Shown piece after piece: positions 17,936 to 26,426 of a DNA stretch of 44,228 bases. Under the pieces are notes generated by a model, which did no database searches, had not been told where the DNA came from, and saw only the letters and a list, made by a program, of their open reading frames with translations. How positions within the stretch are numbered: position 1 is the stretch's first letter; every line of letters begins with the position of its first letter. This DNA comes from Cellulosilyticum sp. (GTDB lineage Bacteria; Bacillota; Clostridia; Lachnospirales; Cellulosilyticaceae). A program made the translations under genes and the position numbers. The DNA lies in NCBI GenBank assembly GCA_029851645.1, contig JARKVN010000049.1, positions 1-44,228 on the forward strand, read 5' to 3'.

Positions 17936-18349
17936 TTAAGTAGAACAGTCGGTTTCTTGAGGGGATGGGGAAATAGTAGGTTCCAAAAGGAGTTCTACTG
18001 TTTTTGTTTCTGAGCTATTATCAGGAGAAGTTTCAGTATAGACAAGAGAGAAGTGTGCCGTAAGCGAAGATAAATGGTTAGGCGCAGCAAATTTATATTC
18101 AAAATAAGCAGATTCATCAGGGGCTAGGTTGCCAAGTTCTAGACATGAGGTATGTGGGTCGAAAGTAAGGAACCCACGCGTCCTAGTAACACTTTGTTGT
18201 AAAATAGGATGGGGGTCGCGAATAATAAGTTTGAGGTCTTGGATGAATTCAGAAGAGACATTGGTGATTTTAAGTTCATTAAGTAAAGTTGGTATGGGAG
18301 AGAGTTCACAGGCTTTATTAACTTCTGAAATTTGAATACGAGAGTTCAT
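17936..18349 (-). CDS. Hypothetical protein, Ig-like/beta-sandwich appearance
   Basis: 137 aa: LSPIPTLLNELKITNVSSEFIQDLKLIIRDPHPIL..., AGGAGG-type RBS upstream on the minus strand. Confidence 0.6.
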   Translation of the reverse strand: MNSRIQISEVNKACELSPIPTLLNELKITNVSSEFIQDLKLIIRDPHPILQQSVTRTRGFLTFDPHTSCLELGNLAPDESAYFEYKFAAPNHLSSLTAHFSLVYTETSPDNSSETKTVELLLEPTISPSPQETDCST

Positions 18350-18417
18350 TTAAGTATACCTCCTTAATCTATTTTATGTAGGAAAGAAGAGGATTATTTA
18401 AAAATATTTTAGAGGCA

Positions 18418-18470
18418 CTAAAAAAGTGCTGTCGCACTAAGTAATTAGCGTGACAGCACTTTTTTTACAT
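18418..18470 (-). terminator. Rho-independent terminator downstream of the Cys-rich repeat gene
   Basis: AAAAAAGTGCTGTCGC...GCGTGACAGCACTTTTTTT; could function in either direction. Confidence 0.8.
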
Positions 18471-18495
18471 AAGCTAATAACTATAAGTTTGGTGA

Positions 18496-19239
18496 TTAAC
18501 AGCAGCAGTGATGATGAGAATGGTCTAAAGTATGAGGCATAAAGTGATTGCATTCAGACTTACAAAAATGTCTACGTCCCCAGTAATCACAACGACGGTT
18601 ACAGCATTTATGTGAGTCATGTTTGCGGCGACCACAACATGAGCAGTCATCATCTATAAAATCGCAGTCATGATGGTGGTGGTGTCCACAACAGAAGTCA
18701 TCTTCGTCCCAGCATGAGTCCCAATGGCAATCGTTCTTGCAACAGTTACAATCCCAGCAGCAACCCTCTTTGTCATGCCTACAGTTACAGCAGCAATGGT
18801 TTTTATCATGCTTACAACTCCAACAGCAGTCCTCTTTATCGTGTTTGCAGCCAGAATGACAGTTATCCCTATCATGTTTGCAACTCCAGTAGCAATTGTT
18901 TTTATTAGGCCTGCAATTACATTCATGTTGGCAGTCATCTTTATCGTGTTTATCGCTACAATTACAATCGTTTTTATTAGGCTTACAATCCCATTTACAA
19001 TCATCCTTATCATGCTTACAGCCAGAATTACAATCGTTTTTATCAGGTCTGCAATCCCATTTACAATCATCTTTATCGTGCTTACAGTCACAATCATCAT
19101 CGCCACTAAAAACTTGATCAAGGAAATCATCAGCTAACTCATAAATATCTCCTATAACATCAATGGCTTCATCTAGCCTCTTTTCTAATTCCTTACAGTT
19201 TTTATTACCACACGTTTGAACTTGGTTACATTTGCTCAT
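18496..19239 (-). CDS. Cys/His/Asp-rich tandem-repeat protein (11-residue period)
   Basis: Repeats such as CKHDKDDCKWD/CRPDKNDCNSG/CKHDKDDCKWD/CKPNKNDCNCS; GGGGG RBS upstream; flanked by a terminator. Confidence 0.8.
   Translation of the reverse strand: MSKCNQVQTCGNKNCKELEKRLDEAIDVIGDIYELADDFLDQVFSGDDDCDCKHDKDDCKWDCRPDKNDCNSGCKHDKDDCKWDCKPNKNDCNCSDKHDKDDCQHECNCRPNKNNCYWSCKHDRDNCHSGCKHDKEDCCWSCKHDKNHCCCNCRHDKEGCCWDCNCCKNDCHWDSCWDEDDFCCGHHHHHDCDFIDDDCSCCGRRKHDSHKCCNRRCDYWGRRHFCKSECNHFMPHTLDHSHHHCCC
18714..19086 (-). repeat. ~33-bp tandem coding repeats
   Basis: About a dozen degenerate 33-bp units on the + strand (e.g. ttacaatcatccttatcatgcttacagccagaa) encoding the 11-aa repeat. Confidence 0.75.
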
Positions 19240-19446
19240 AGTATAAATCCCCCTTATATAGGCTTATTAAATTAAAATAGATTGAGTGTACGCTCACTAA
19301 TATAATATGCAATACAACAAAATTTGACATAATTTTTCTATACAGACTCAATGAACTATTGTTATGAATCGTGGAGAATCAGAAGCATATGTGGAAAGCT
19401 TTTATAATATATATAGAAATAGGATAAGCCTAGGGTGGGGGATGAA

Positions 19447-20499
19447 ATGAAAGATATTAGATTAAGTATTCAAATTGCAATGATTTTTATTGGGAGTATT
19501 GTGGGGGCAGGGGTTTGCTCTGGAAGGGAACTGAATCAATTTTTTGCAACTTATGGTATAGCAGGTTTTATGGGGCTTATACTTTGTGGGACTTTATATA
19601 TTATATTTAGTCAGGTGATTATTAAGATTACAGATGAGTATAAGGTTTCTTCCTATGATGAGTTTGTAGATTTAGTTTGTCCAAAGTGGGTGGCAAGGTT
19701 TATTAATGTGGTGCTAACATTATTTTTATTAAGTAGTACATCCATTATTCTTGCTGGTAGTGGTTCTATTTTATATCAATATTTTCATATCCCACATTGG
19801 GTAGGGGTACTGATTATGTTCATACTAAGTAGCTTTTTTTTACTTAGAAATACGGAGGGGCTTTTTGAGGTCAATAGCATTGTAGTTCCTTCTTTAATTA
19901 TTGTTATGTCAGCTATTTTTATGGCTTATATTAAGCAGAATCCATCTACCATAGAGCTATCATATATGCGACTGATACCAAGACAGAAGACCAATTTGTT
20001 AACGTCTACCATGATTTATGTAAGTTTTAATATTTTAACAATTATTGGGGTAATTGTACCACTTACAAATGATATTAAGAAACCTAAGCCTATCATGAAA
20101 GGGGTTATATTAGGAAGTATCATGCTAACTCTATTAGGTCTTGGTATCACTTTCTTAATGTTAGTTAATCCATTTCATTCAAGAGCTTATGAAATGCCAC
20201 TTTTAGCAGTGGCTATGGAGCTTAGTCCGCTTCTTCAAATAGGGATGTTAGGGATTATGTGGCTTGAAATGTTTTCTTCTCAGGTTTCAAATGTCTATAG
20301 CTTGTCGTATTACCTGAAGAATAGGTTTAAGATTGAATATCATAAAGGAATTTTCTTAGTTGTACTTATTGCAGCACCTTTTTCGGTCATTGGCTTTTCT
20401 AAGCTGGTAGAATTTCTTTATCCTATGTATGGGATTTTGAGCATGGTTTTTCTAATCTACTGCTTAATTTTTATTTATAAAAAGCAGTATAAACGTTGA
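19447..20499 (+). CDS. YkvI-family membrane protein (APC-like transporter fold)
   Basis: IQIAMIFIGSIVGAGVCSGRELNQFFATYG and ~10 hydrophobic segments; ATG 19447 behind GGGGG. Confidence 0.8.
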   Translation: MKDIRLSIQIAMIFIGSIVGAGVCSGRELNQFFATYGIAGFMGLILCGTLYIIFSQVIIKITDEYKVSSYDEFVDLVCPKWVARFINVVLTLFLLSSTSIILAGSGSILYQYFHIPHWVGVLIMFILSSFFLLRNTEGLFEVNSIVVPSLIIVMSAIFMAYIKQNPSTIELSYMRLIPRQKTNLLTSTMIYVSFNILTIIGVIVPLTNDIKKPKPIMKGVILGSIMLTLLGLGITFLMLVNPFHSRAYEMPLLAVAMELSPLLQIGMLGIMWLEMFSSQVSNVYSLSYYLKNRFKIEYHKGIFLVVLIAAPFSVIGFSKLVEFLYPMYGILSMVFLIYCLIFIYKKQYKR

Positions 20500-20521
20500 G
20501 AAGTAAAATAAGGGCATAATA

Positions 20522-20557
20522 AAAGAGCATTTTTAGATTACTCTAATGATGCTCTTT
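20522..20557. terminator. Bidirectional terminator-like hairpin
   Basis: AAAGAGCAT (20522-20530) / ATGCTCTTT (20549-20557) between convergent genes. Confidence 0.65.
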
Positions 20558-20561
20558 AAGT

Positions 20562-21038
20562 TTAACCATTTTTCCTTTTTTGTGGTTTATAACTTTCGAT
20601 AAATTCAATACTTGCAAGAGCTTTAACTGTATGGAAGCTAATTTGATGTGTTGGATATTTGAACCTCATTAGTTCGAAGAATTGCTCTTTATCCATAACG
20701 CCTTCAATATATCCATCTATGTAATCATAGATGGTATCGTCTGCCATCCTACCTATAACCACATCATAGTCATGAGTATTTCCACTCCTACAGCTCACCA
20801 CAAAATCTAGCCATTCATCTGAATACTCTTCAAAAAACCTTATATTGAGTTTATCAATATTTTTTAATCTATACTTATTAACGACAGGGGTAATGTACTT
20901 ACTAGCCCATTTATCTGCTTGTTCTTGTATCTCGGTGCAGTAAAACCCCCAAGAGAAGTCTTTAGTATATTTATGAATACGTATCTCTGGGAACTGTATT
21001 TCCTTGTAGCTACCATGATAGATTATTTTGCTTTCCAA
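20562..21038 (-). CDS. DUF3990 family protein
   Basis: YHGSYKEIQFPEI...DFSWGFYCTEIQEQADKWA...DVVIGRMADDTIYDYIDGYIEG...THQISFHTVKALASIEFI: DUF3990 signature. Confidence 0.8.
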   Translation of the reverse strand: MESKIIYHGSYKEIQFPEIRIHKYTKDFSWGFYCTEIQEQADKWASKYITPVVNKYRLKNIDKLNIRFFEEYSDEWLDFVVSCRSGNTHDYDVVIGRMADDTIYDYIDGYIEGVMDKEQFFELMRFKYPTHQISFHTVKALASIEFIESYKPQKRKNG

Positions 21039-21074
21039 TATTGCTCACTTCTTCCTATTGAAAATTTTGTTTTA

Positions 21075-21848
21075 TTAATGAGAAGCTGTAATGAGTTGGT
21101 CCTCTTCAAAGTAGCAATCAAATTGATTTCCACCAGCTTCTTGGTAAATACCTACACCATGTTTATAACCATTTTTGAAAGACCCAATGTATTTCTCACC
21201 ATTTTCATAGGTGATTGTCCCTTTACCTGTCATCTGCCCTTCTAAGAAGTCACCATAGTAAGTAGACCCATTATTCCAAACGAAGTGGCCCTTGCCATCT
21301 GGAAGACCATTCACAACACTACCTTCATAAGTTCCTGTTGCAATAGTGAGTTTACCCTTTCCATTTTCTACGGTATCTACAAATTCGCCAATATATTGGT
21401 CGCCATTTGGATAAGTAACTTGATTAGGCGAAGCAGGTGAACCAAGACCTTGCAAGTGATCTTTAAGGAAGTTCCCTTCATAGATCGTGCCATCAGGTTT
21501 AGTCAGTTTGCCTTTTCCCTCCATAGCACCATTTACAAATCGCCCTTCGTAAACGGAACCATCAGCAAAGTGCATAATTCCCATACCTGTACGCTCACCT
21601 TTATGTAAATCACCTTCATAAGTTCCACCATCTTCAAGATAACATTTACCTTTTCCATCAGGAAGTCCGTTAGAGAAATTGCCCTCATAACGAAGTTCTC
21701 CTTCTTCAGAATAATATTTACCTAAGCCATGAAAATTAGAACCTTTAACCGTTCCTTCATACATTATTTTACCATTTTTATGATACATCACTTCGTTCTC
21801 AAAAACATCAGATGGTTTAGAAAAAAGAGATTTAATCTTATTAAACAT
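21075..21848 (-). CDS. MORN-repeat protein
   Basis: Repeated YEG.(F).NG...GKG.......YEG units; start MFNKIKSLF with AAGGAG upstream; the track ORF (to 21947) is overextended. Confidence 0.92.
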   Translation of the reverse strand: MFNKIKSLFSKPSDVFENEVMYHKNGKIMYEGTVKGSNFHGLGKYYSEEGELRYEGNFSNGLPDGKGKCYLEDGGTYEGDLHKGERTGMGIMHFADGSVYEGRFVNGAMEGKGKLTKPDGTIYEGNFLKDHLQGLGSPASPNQVTYPNGDQYIGEFVDTVENGKGKLTIATGTYEGSVVNGLPDGKGHFVWNNGSTYYGDFLEGQMTGKGTITYENGEKYIGSFKNGYKHGVGIYQEAGGNQFDCYFEEDQLITASH

Positions 21849-21947
21849 ATGCCATTTCTCCTTAAAAAATCTCATTTGTATAACAAACCCTATATGTGTA
21901 ACCTTATTATAGCATTGATAGAAGAAAAAACCTATTATTTGATGCAA

Positions 21948-22481
21948 TTATATCCCAAAAAAATTTAAGGTCAGATAGTAGGCAGCAACAATACCTGCTA
22001 GGGAAGAAAGGATTGCGCCAAGGAGGGTGTAACGGCTTTTTCTAACTTTGATTGTCATGAAATAAACAGACATAGTATAGAAAATGGTTTCTGTACAACC
22101 AAACATAATCGAAATAAGTCTACCAGTAAAAGAATCTGGTCCATAAGTTTTAAAGACATCAATAATGAGTCCAATAGCAGCAGAAGAAGAGAAACTCCGC
22201 ATGAGTGCTACAGGAATGAGGGAAGGGGGAAATTGGGAAAAACTTAAAAAAGGCGCAATAAGTCTAGCAAGGCCTGTAAGTGCACCTGAAGCGCGGAGCA
22301 TACCTACAGCTACTAGAAGGCCAATTAAAGTTGGGAGAATATCAACAACAACTTTAAGTCCATCTACTGCACCTTCAATAAAAGCTTCAAATACATTAAC
22401 GTTTTTTAGTAACCCATAGGTAAGGATTCCAACCATAATAATAGGAATAATCCAGTCGGAAACTTTCATTAAAAAGGTCAT
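21948..22481 (-). CDS. spmB: Spore maturation protein B
   Basis: WIIPIIMVGILTYGLLKNVNVFEAFIEGAVDGLKVVVDILPTLIGLLVAVGMLRASGAL; adjacent to SpmA-like. Confidence 0.93.
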   Translation of the reverse strand: MTFLMKVSDWIIPIIMVGILTYGLLKNVNVFEAFIEGAVDGLKVVVDILPTLIGLLVAVGMLRASGALTGLARLIAPFLSFSQFPPSLIPVALMRSFSSSAAIGLIIDVFKTYGPDSFTGRLISIMFGCTETIFYTMSVYFMTIKVRKSRYTLLGAILSSLAGIVAAYYLTLNFFGI

Positions 22482-22482
22482 A

Positions 22483-23061
22483 TTAGTCCTCCTTTTTCTG
22501 CATGAATTTGGCAAAAGCAATGGCTATAAACGTTGAGAAGAATGTAGCAATCATACTAGGTACAATGATTTCAGTTGGATGAGCTGAGCCATAAATAGAG
22601 CGGTAAGAGATGATTTCAATTGGAATGAACTGGATAGAAGACATATTAATAATAAGGAACATACACATGGCATGGGTCGCTCGTCCTTTATCTTGATTGA
22701 GTTTTTGAAGTTCAATCATTGCCTTTAAGCCAGGAGGTGTAGCCGCCCAACCTAAGCCTAAGAAGTTGGCAATAAAACTTGTTGCAATATATTTTCTTGC
22801 AGGATGTTCCTTTGGGACAGAAGGAAAAAGGAAGTTAAGTAAGGGCGTCATTTTTTCATTGAGAACATCAATTAACTTAGACTTTTCTGCAATGCGCATA
22901 ATCCCCATCCACATAGCAACAACACCACACATTTTAATACAAATCATCACAGCTTCTTCAGCGCCATTTAAGGCAGAGGTCGTTATGGTATTCATGCCAC
23001 CTGAAAAACCAGCAAATAAAACTGCGAAGATTACCATAAAACTCCAAATATAATTCAGCAT
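22483..23061 (-). CDS. spmA: Spore maturation protein A
   Basis: MLNYIWSFMVIFAVLFAGF...NFLGLGWAATPPGLKAMIELQKLN; RBS AAAGGTGG. Confidence 0.93.
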   Translation of the reverse strand: MLNYIWSFMVIFAVLFAGFSGGMNTITTSALNGAEEAVMICIKMCGVVAMWMGIMRIAEKSKLIDVLNEKMTPLLNFLFPSVPKEHPARKYIATSFIANFLGLGWAATPPGLKAMIELQKLNQDKGRATHAMCMFLIINMSSIQFIPIEIISYRSIYGSAHPTEIIVPSMIATFFSTFIAIAFAKFMQKKED

Positions 23062-23362
23062 GTAAACCACCTTTCTTATAGAAATAGCTTGTCTTAATAA
23101 AATATATGCAGAAGTTATAAGAACATGATAGGGCATATTTTGGAGAAAATACTGAGAAATAAAAGGCATAAATTATTACAGACAAATTCATTAAAAGAGG
23201 AACAATATTAGGATTCGACAAATAATATGAAGTAAGATGTTTACTTTTTATTTAAAAAAGTCTAAAAAATAAAAAAGTGAATTGACTTTAATTTCTAATT
23301 ATGGTATTTTATAAGCAGGTCATGGAAAAATTTGAGAAATATTGTAAAGGGAGAGGATATTA

Positions 23363-23626
23363 GTGAAGTCAACAGGTATTGTAAGAAAAGTAGATGAATT
23401 AGGAAGAGTAGTTCTACCAATTGAATTAAGAAGAAATTTGGATATTAATGAGAAAGATGCACTAGAAATCTTTATAGATGACGACAGAATCATTCTTAAA
23501 AAATACGAGCCAGCTGACATTTTTAATGGAAGCATGGAAGATTTAATTGATTACAATGGTAAAAAAGTTGCTAAAAAGACAATTATAGAACTTGCTAGAA
23601 GAGCAGGATTAAAAGTGACCGAATAA
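23363..23626 (+). CDS. AbrB/SpoVT-family transition-state regulator
   Basis: KSTGIVRKVDELGRVVLPIELRRNLDINEKDALEIFID; GTG start. Confidence 0.92.
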   Translation: MKSTGIVRKVDELGRVVLPIELRRNLDINEKDALEIFIDDDRIILKKYEPADIFNGSMEDLIDYNGKKVAKKTIIELARRAGLKVTE

Positions 23627-23656
23627 TAAAGATTATAATATAGAGAAAATGATCCT

Positions 23657-23695
23657 AAAAAATAGCTAAGAAAGTCCACATTCTTAGCTATTTTT
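23657..23695. terminator. Terminator hairpin between convergent genes
   Basis: AAAAATAGCTAAGAA / TTCTTAGCTATTTTT. Confidence 0.85.
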
Positions 23696-23699
23696 ATTT

Positions 23700-24680
23700 T
23701 TACTCACACACATGAAGTATAATCTTTCCTATATTGTGATTACCTTCCATATGCAAATGTGCTTTTGGAGCATCCTCTAAAGAGAACTTAGAATCAATAA
23801 TAGGTTTTATTTTTTGTGTTTCAAAGTAAGGCATTATATTTTCGGAAAACTCCTTAGTTAGAAGGGCTTTATATTCATTACTTCTTGGAGTCAATAAAGT
23901 GCCTGTAAGCTCAATACACTTTGACATAATGGGGAGTAAGTTGACTTTTTCAATCTCTGCGCCGCCTAGTATACCAATAAGAACCCATCTTCCTTCTTTT
24001 TTAATACTTGCTAAGTTTTTATTCCAATAATGAGCGCCCACAAAATCTAAAATTAAGTCTACACCTTGACCATTAGTTGCTTTTAAAACTTCTTCATCAA
24101 ATGACTGCTCTTTATAATTGATAAGCACATCCGCTCCAAGTTCCTTACAAAAATCTAGTTTTCTTTTAGACCCAGCAGTAACAATAACCTTTGCATCGCT
24201 TATATGCTTTGCAAGTTGAATGGCTGCTGTTCCAACACCACTTGCACCTGCGTGAATTAAAACTGTTTCGTGTTTTTGAAGTTTACCAAGCCAAAATAAT
24301 GTTTGATAAGCAGTTAAAAAGACTTCTGGAATGGCAGCAGCTTCATCAAAGGATAAAGCATCAGGAACTTTTATGGCTCTATCTGATGGCATGACAGCAA
24401 ATTCAGCATAACCGCCACCATTAACAAGCCCCATGACTCTATCTCCTATAGAAAAAGAGCTTTTACCATTTATTTCAGTAACTACCCCTGCAACCTCCAC
24501 GCCTAAAATAGGATTTTCAAGATAGCCTACTTTTCCTTCTCTTGTTATAATATCTGTACGATTAACGGCTGCAGAATGAACTTTTATAAGGAGTTCGCCT
24601 TCTTTTAATTTAGGTATATTTATATCAACAAGCTTAAGTTGTTCATAACCACCTGGCTTTTTTACAATGATGCTCTTCAT
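23700..24680 (-). CDS. Zinc-type/quinone oxidoreductase-like NAD(P)-dependent dehydrogenase (MDR family)
   Basis: VHSAAVNRTDIITREG, GVEVAGVV, HAGASGVGTAAIQLAKH (Rossmann motif). Confidence 0.9.
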   Translation of the reverse strand: MKSIIVKKPGGYEQLKLVDINIPKLKEGELLIKVHSAAVNRTDIITREGKVGYLENPILGVEVAGVVTEINGKSSFSIGDRVMGLVNGGGYAEFAVMPSDRAIKVPDALSFDEAAAIPEVFLTAYQTLFWLGKLQKHETVLIHAGASGVGTAAIQLAKHISDAKVIVTAGSKRKLDFCKELGADVLINYKEQSFDEEVLKATNGQGVDLILDFVGAHYWNKNLASIKKEGRWVLIGILGGAEIEKVNLLPIMSKCIELTGTLLTPRSNEYKALLTKEFSENIMPYFETQKIKPIIDSKFSLEDAPKAHLHMEGNHNIGKIILHVCE

Positions 24681-24844
24681 AAGTAACACTTCCCTTCACC
24701 TAGAAATCTCTTTAAAATTATACCAGCATTAAGTACTGTTTACAATAAAATATAAAATCTTAAGAAGTCTTTATATGATTTTCTCCGAAATAGAGTATAC
24801 TAAAGTTATATTTAATGTCGAAATAAGGGGGTACATGTTAAGGT

Positions 24845-26329
24845 ATGGAATTAAAATTATTTGGGTTTATTGAAGACGTTCTAGAGGCCCTAGAGGAAAA
24901 AAGGCCCTATTTAGAAAAAGTTGCAGAAGAGGTAGAGGCATATTTTGAGGACATTTTAGGGGAAACAGAAAAAGGATATTTAAATATTAATACAAGGGTA
25001 AAGTCTGCCTCTAGTTTAAAAGAAAAGATTATTCGTAACCAATATTATCAAAAGTATGATACAAAAGAACTTCTATTTAAGAATGTTCCTGATATTATTG
25101 GCATTCGTATTGAATGTAGATTTATTCAGGATGAAACGGATTTATATAAATTTATGAAACGCTTTTTTAATGAAAAAAGTGAAGAGGATAATGATTTATT
25201 CTTTAATCGTGCAAAGCCACATATTATGCTGAAGCTATCAGGTAGACAACCACAAGAACAAAAAAATGGGATGAAGATTTATCGTATTGATGGAAAATAT
25301 ATAGGAAGTGAAGTGGTCAACTTTGAAATGCAAATCAAATCTTTAGTCAATATATTTTGGGGAGAGATTGAGCATAAGGTGATTTATAAGAATTATAATT
25401 ATGTGATTGCAGATCAATTTTACAAGGATATTATGAAATCCATCAAAAATAGCCTATCAACTATGGACCAGCAGTTACTACTCATTTCTAATCAATTAGA
25501 CCAAAGAGATGAGGGAACCTACATAACACAGGAGAAGGGACTAGAAAAAGTACTTGCAAAGGTGATTTATGATAGGTTTGCAGCACGCATGAAAGAAAGT
25601 ATTGGCGTTTTAGTAGACTTTAAAAAATCTTGTGAAGCGATTGTGAGGTATGTTTTTAGAGACTTAGTGGATTCAGATGAAGAAAAGCGTACAAAAAACT
25701 TATTTATAGGTTTTGAAAAAGTAAGAAATATTGACCAGGAGGAAATTGATTTTAAGAAGAAACTAGAATTTGAGAAAGCACCTTGTTATGAAGATGAATA
25801 CATAGAACTGATAGGACGTCACATTGAGTCACGCCTTAATGAAGAGTTTCAATGGAACTTGTTCTTCCGTATTTTATTTGCTATTGAGCCAGAAAATAAT
25901 CAAGGAGACTTCGAGAATTTTATTCATTATTATGGTAAAAGAATTTATTATAGAATGAACAGTAATAAATTATTAAGTAACTTTACAGATGAAGAAACAA
26001 GAGAGATTATTAACGAGCTTTTAATTGTGTTTGCAGAGGCTTTTGTAAAAATCAATTCAATAGAATTATTATATGATACCCATACGGAACAAGTCATTAG
26101 GCACATGAATAGTATTGTAGATGCCATTTACAAAAATGTCCTGACTTATGAACAATGGGAAATGGAAAAGGAGATTTATATTAATTTATTAGAAGTTAAA
26201 TTATTGATGATGTTTAATATAGATGTAGAGGCGAAAAAAGCTTTAGCCATATTAGATGGTATCAGAGCAACTAAGTCTAGTGTGGAAGTGCCTAAGGGTA
26301 TGATGAAATATATTTATAAATTAGATTAG
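24845..26329 (+). CDS. RelA/SpoT nucleotidyltransferase-domain protein with uncharacterised C-terminal region
   Basis: RVKSASSLKEKIIRNQYY, NVPDIIGIRIECRFIQDETDLYKF, NFEMQIKSLVNIFWGEIEHKVIYKN correspond to RelA/SpoT synthetase motifs. Confidence 0.75.
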   Translation: MELKLFGFIEDVLEALEEKRPYLEKVAEEVEAYFEDILGETEKGYLNINTRVKSASSLKEKIIRNQYYQKYDTKELLFKNVPDIIGIRIECRFIQDETDLYKFMKRFFNEKSEEDNDLFFNRAKPHIMLKLSGRQPQEQKNGMKIYRIDGKYIGSEVVNFEMQIKSLVNIFWGEIEHKVIYKNYNYVIADQFYKDIMKSIKNSLSTMDQQLLLISNQLDQRDEGTYITQEKGLEKVLAKVIYDRFAARMKESIGVLVDFKKSCEAIVRYVFRDLVDSDEEKRTKNLFIGFEKVRNIDQEEIDFKKKLEFEKAPCYEDEYIELIGRHIESRLNEEFQWNLFFRILFAIEPENNQGDFENFIHYYGKRIYYRMNSNKLLSNFTDEETREIINELLIVFAEAFVKINSIELLYDTHTEQVIRHMNSIVDAIYKNVLTYEQWEMEKEIYINLLEVKLLMMFNIDVEAKKALAILDGIRATKSSVEVPKGMMKYIYKLD

Positions 26330-26426
26330 GTTAATCATAGGAGAGAAAGTAATATTATGCTATAATTGACAATAAAAAATATTGTAAATTATTATTTATA
26401 ATATTCAAGATGAGGAGGGGAACGCT

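Noticed and set aside
18714-19086. Possible CRISPR-like array (regular ~33-bp repeats)
   Set aside because: Repeats are contiguous with no unique spacers, vary at codon positions and encode an 11-aa protein repeat.
18724-19137. 137-aa hydrophobic plus-strand ORF opposite the Cys-rich gene
   Set aside because: Periodic Ile/Val/Phe/Ala composition is the mirror of the repeat codons; no RBS or plausible family. Kept only as a repeat-related observation.
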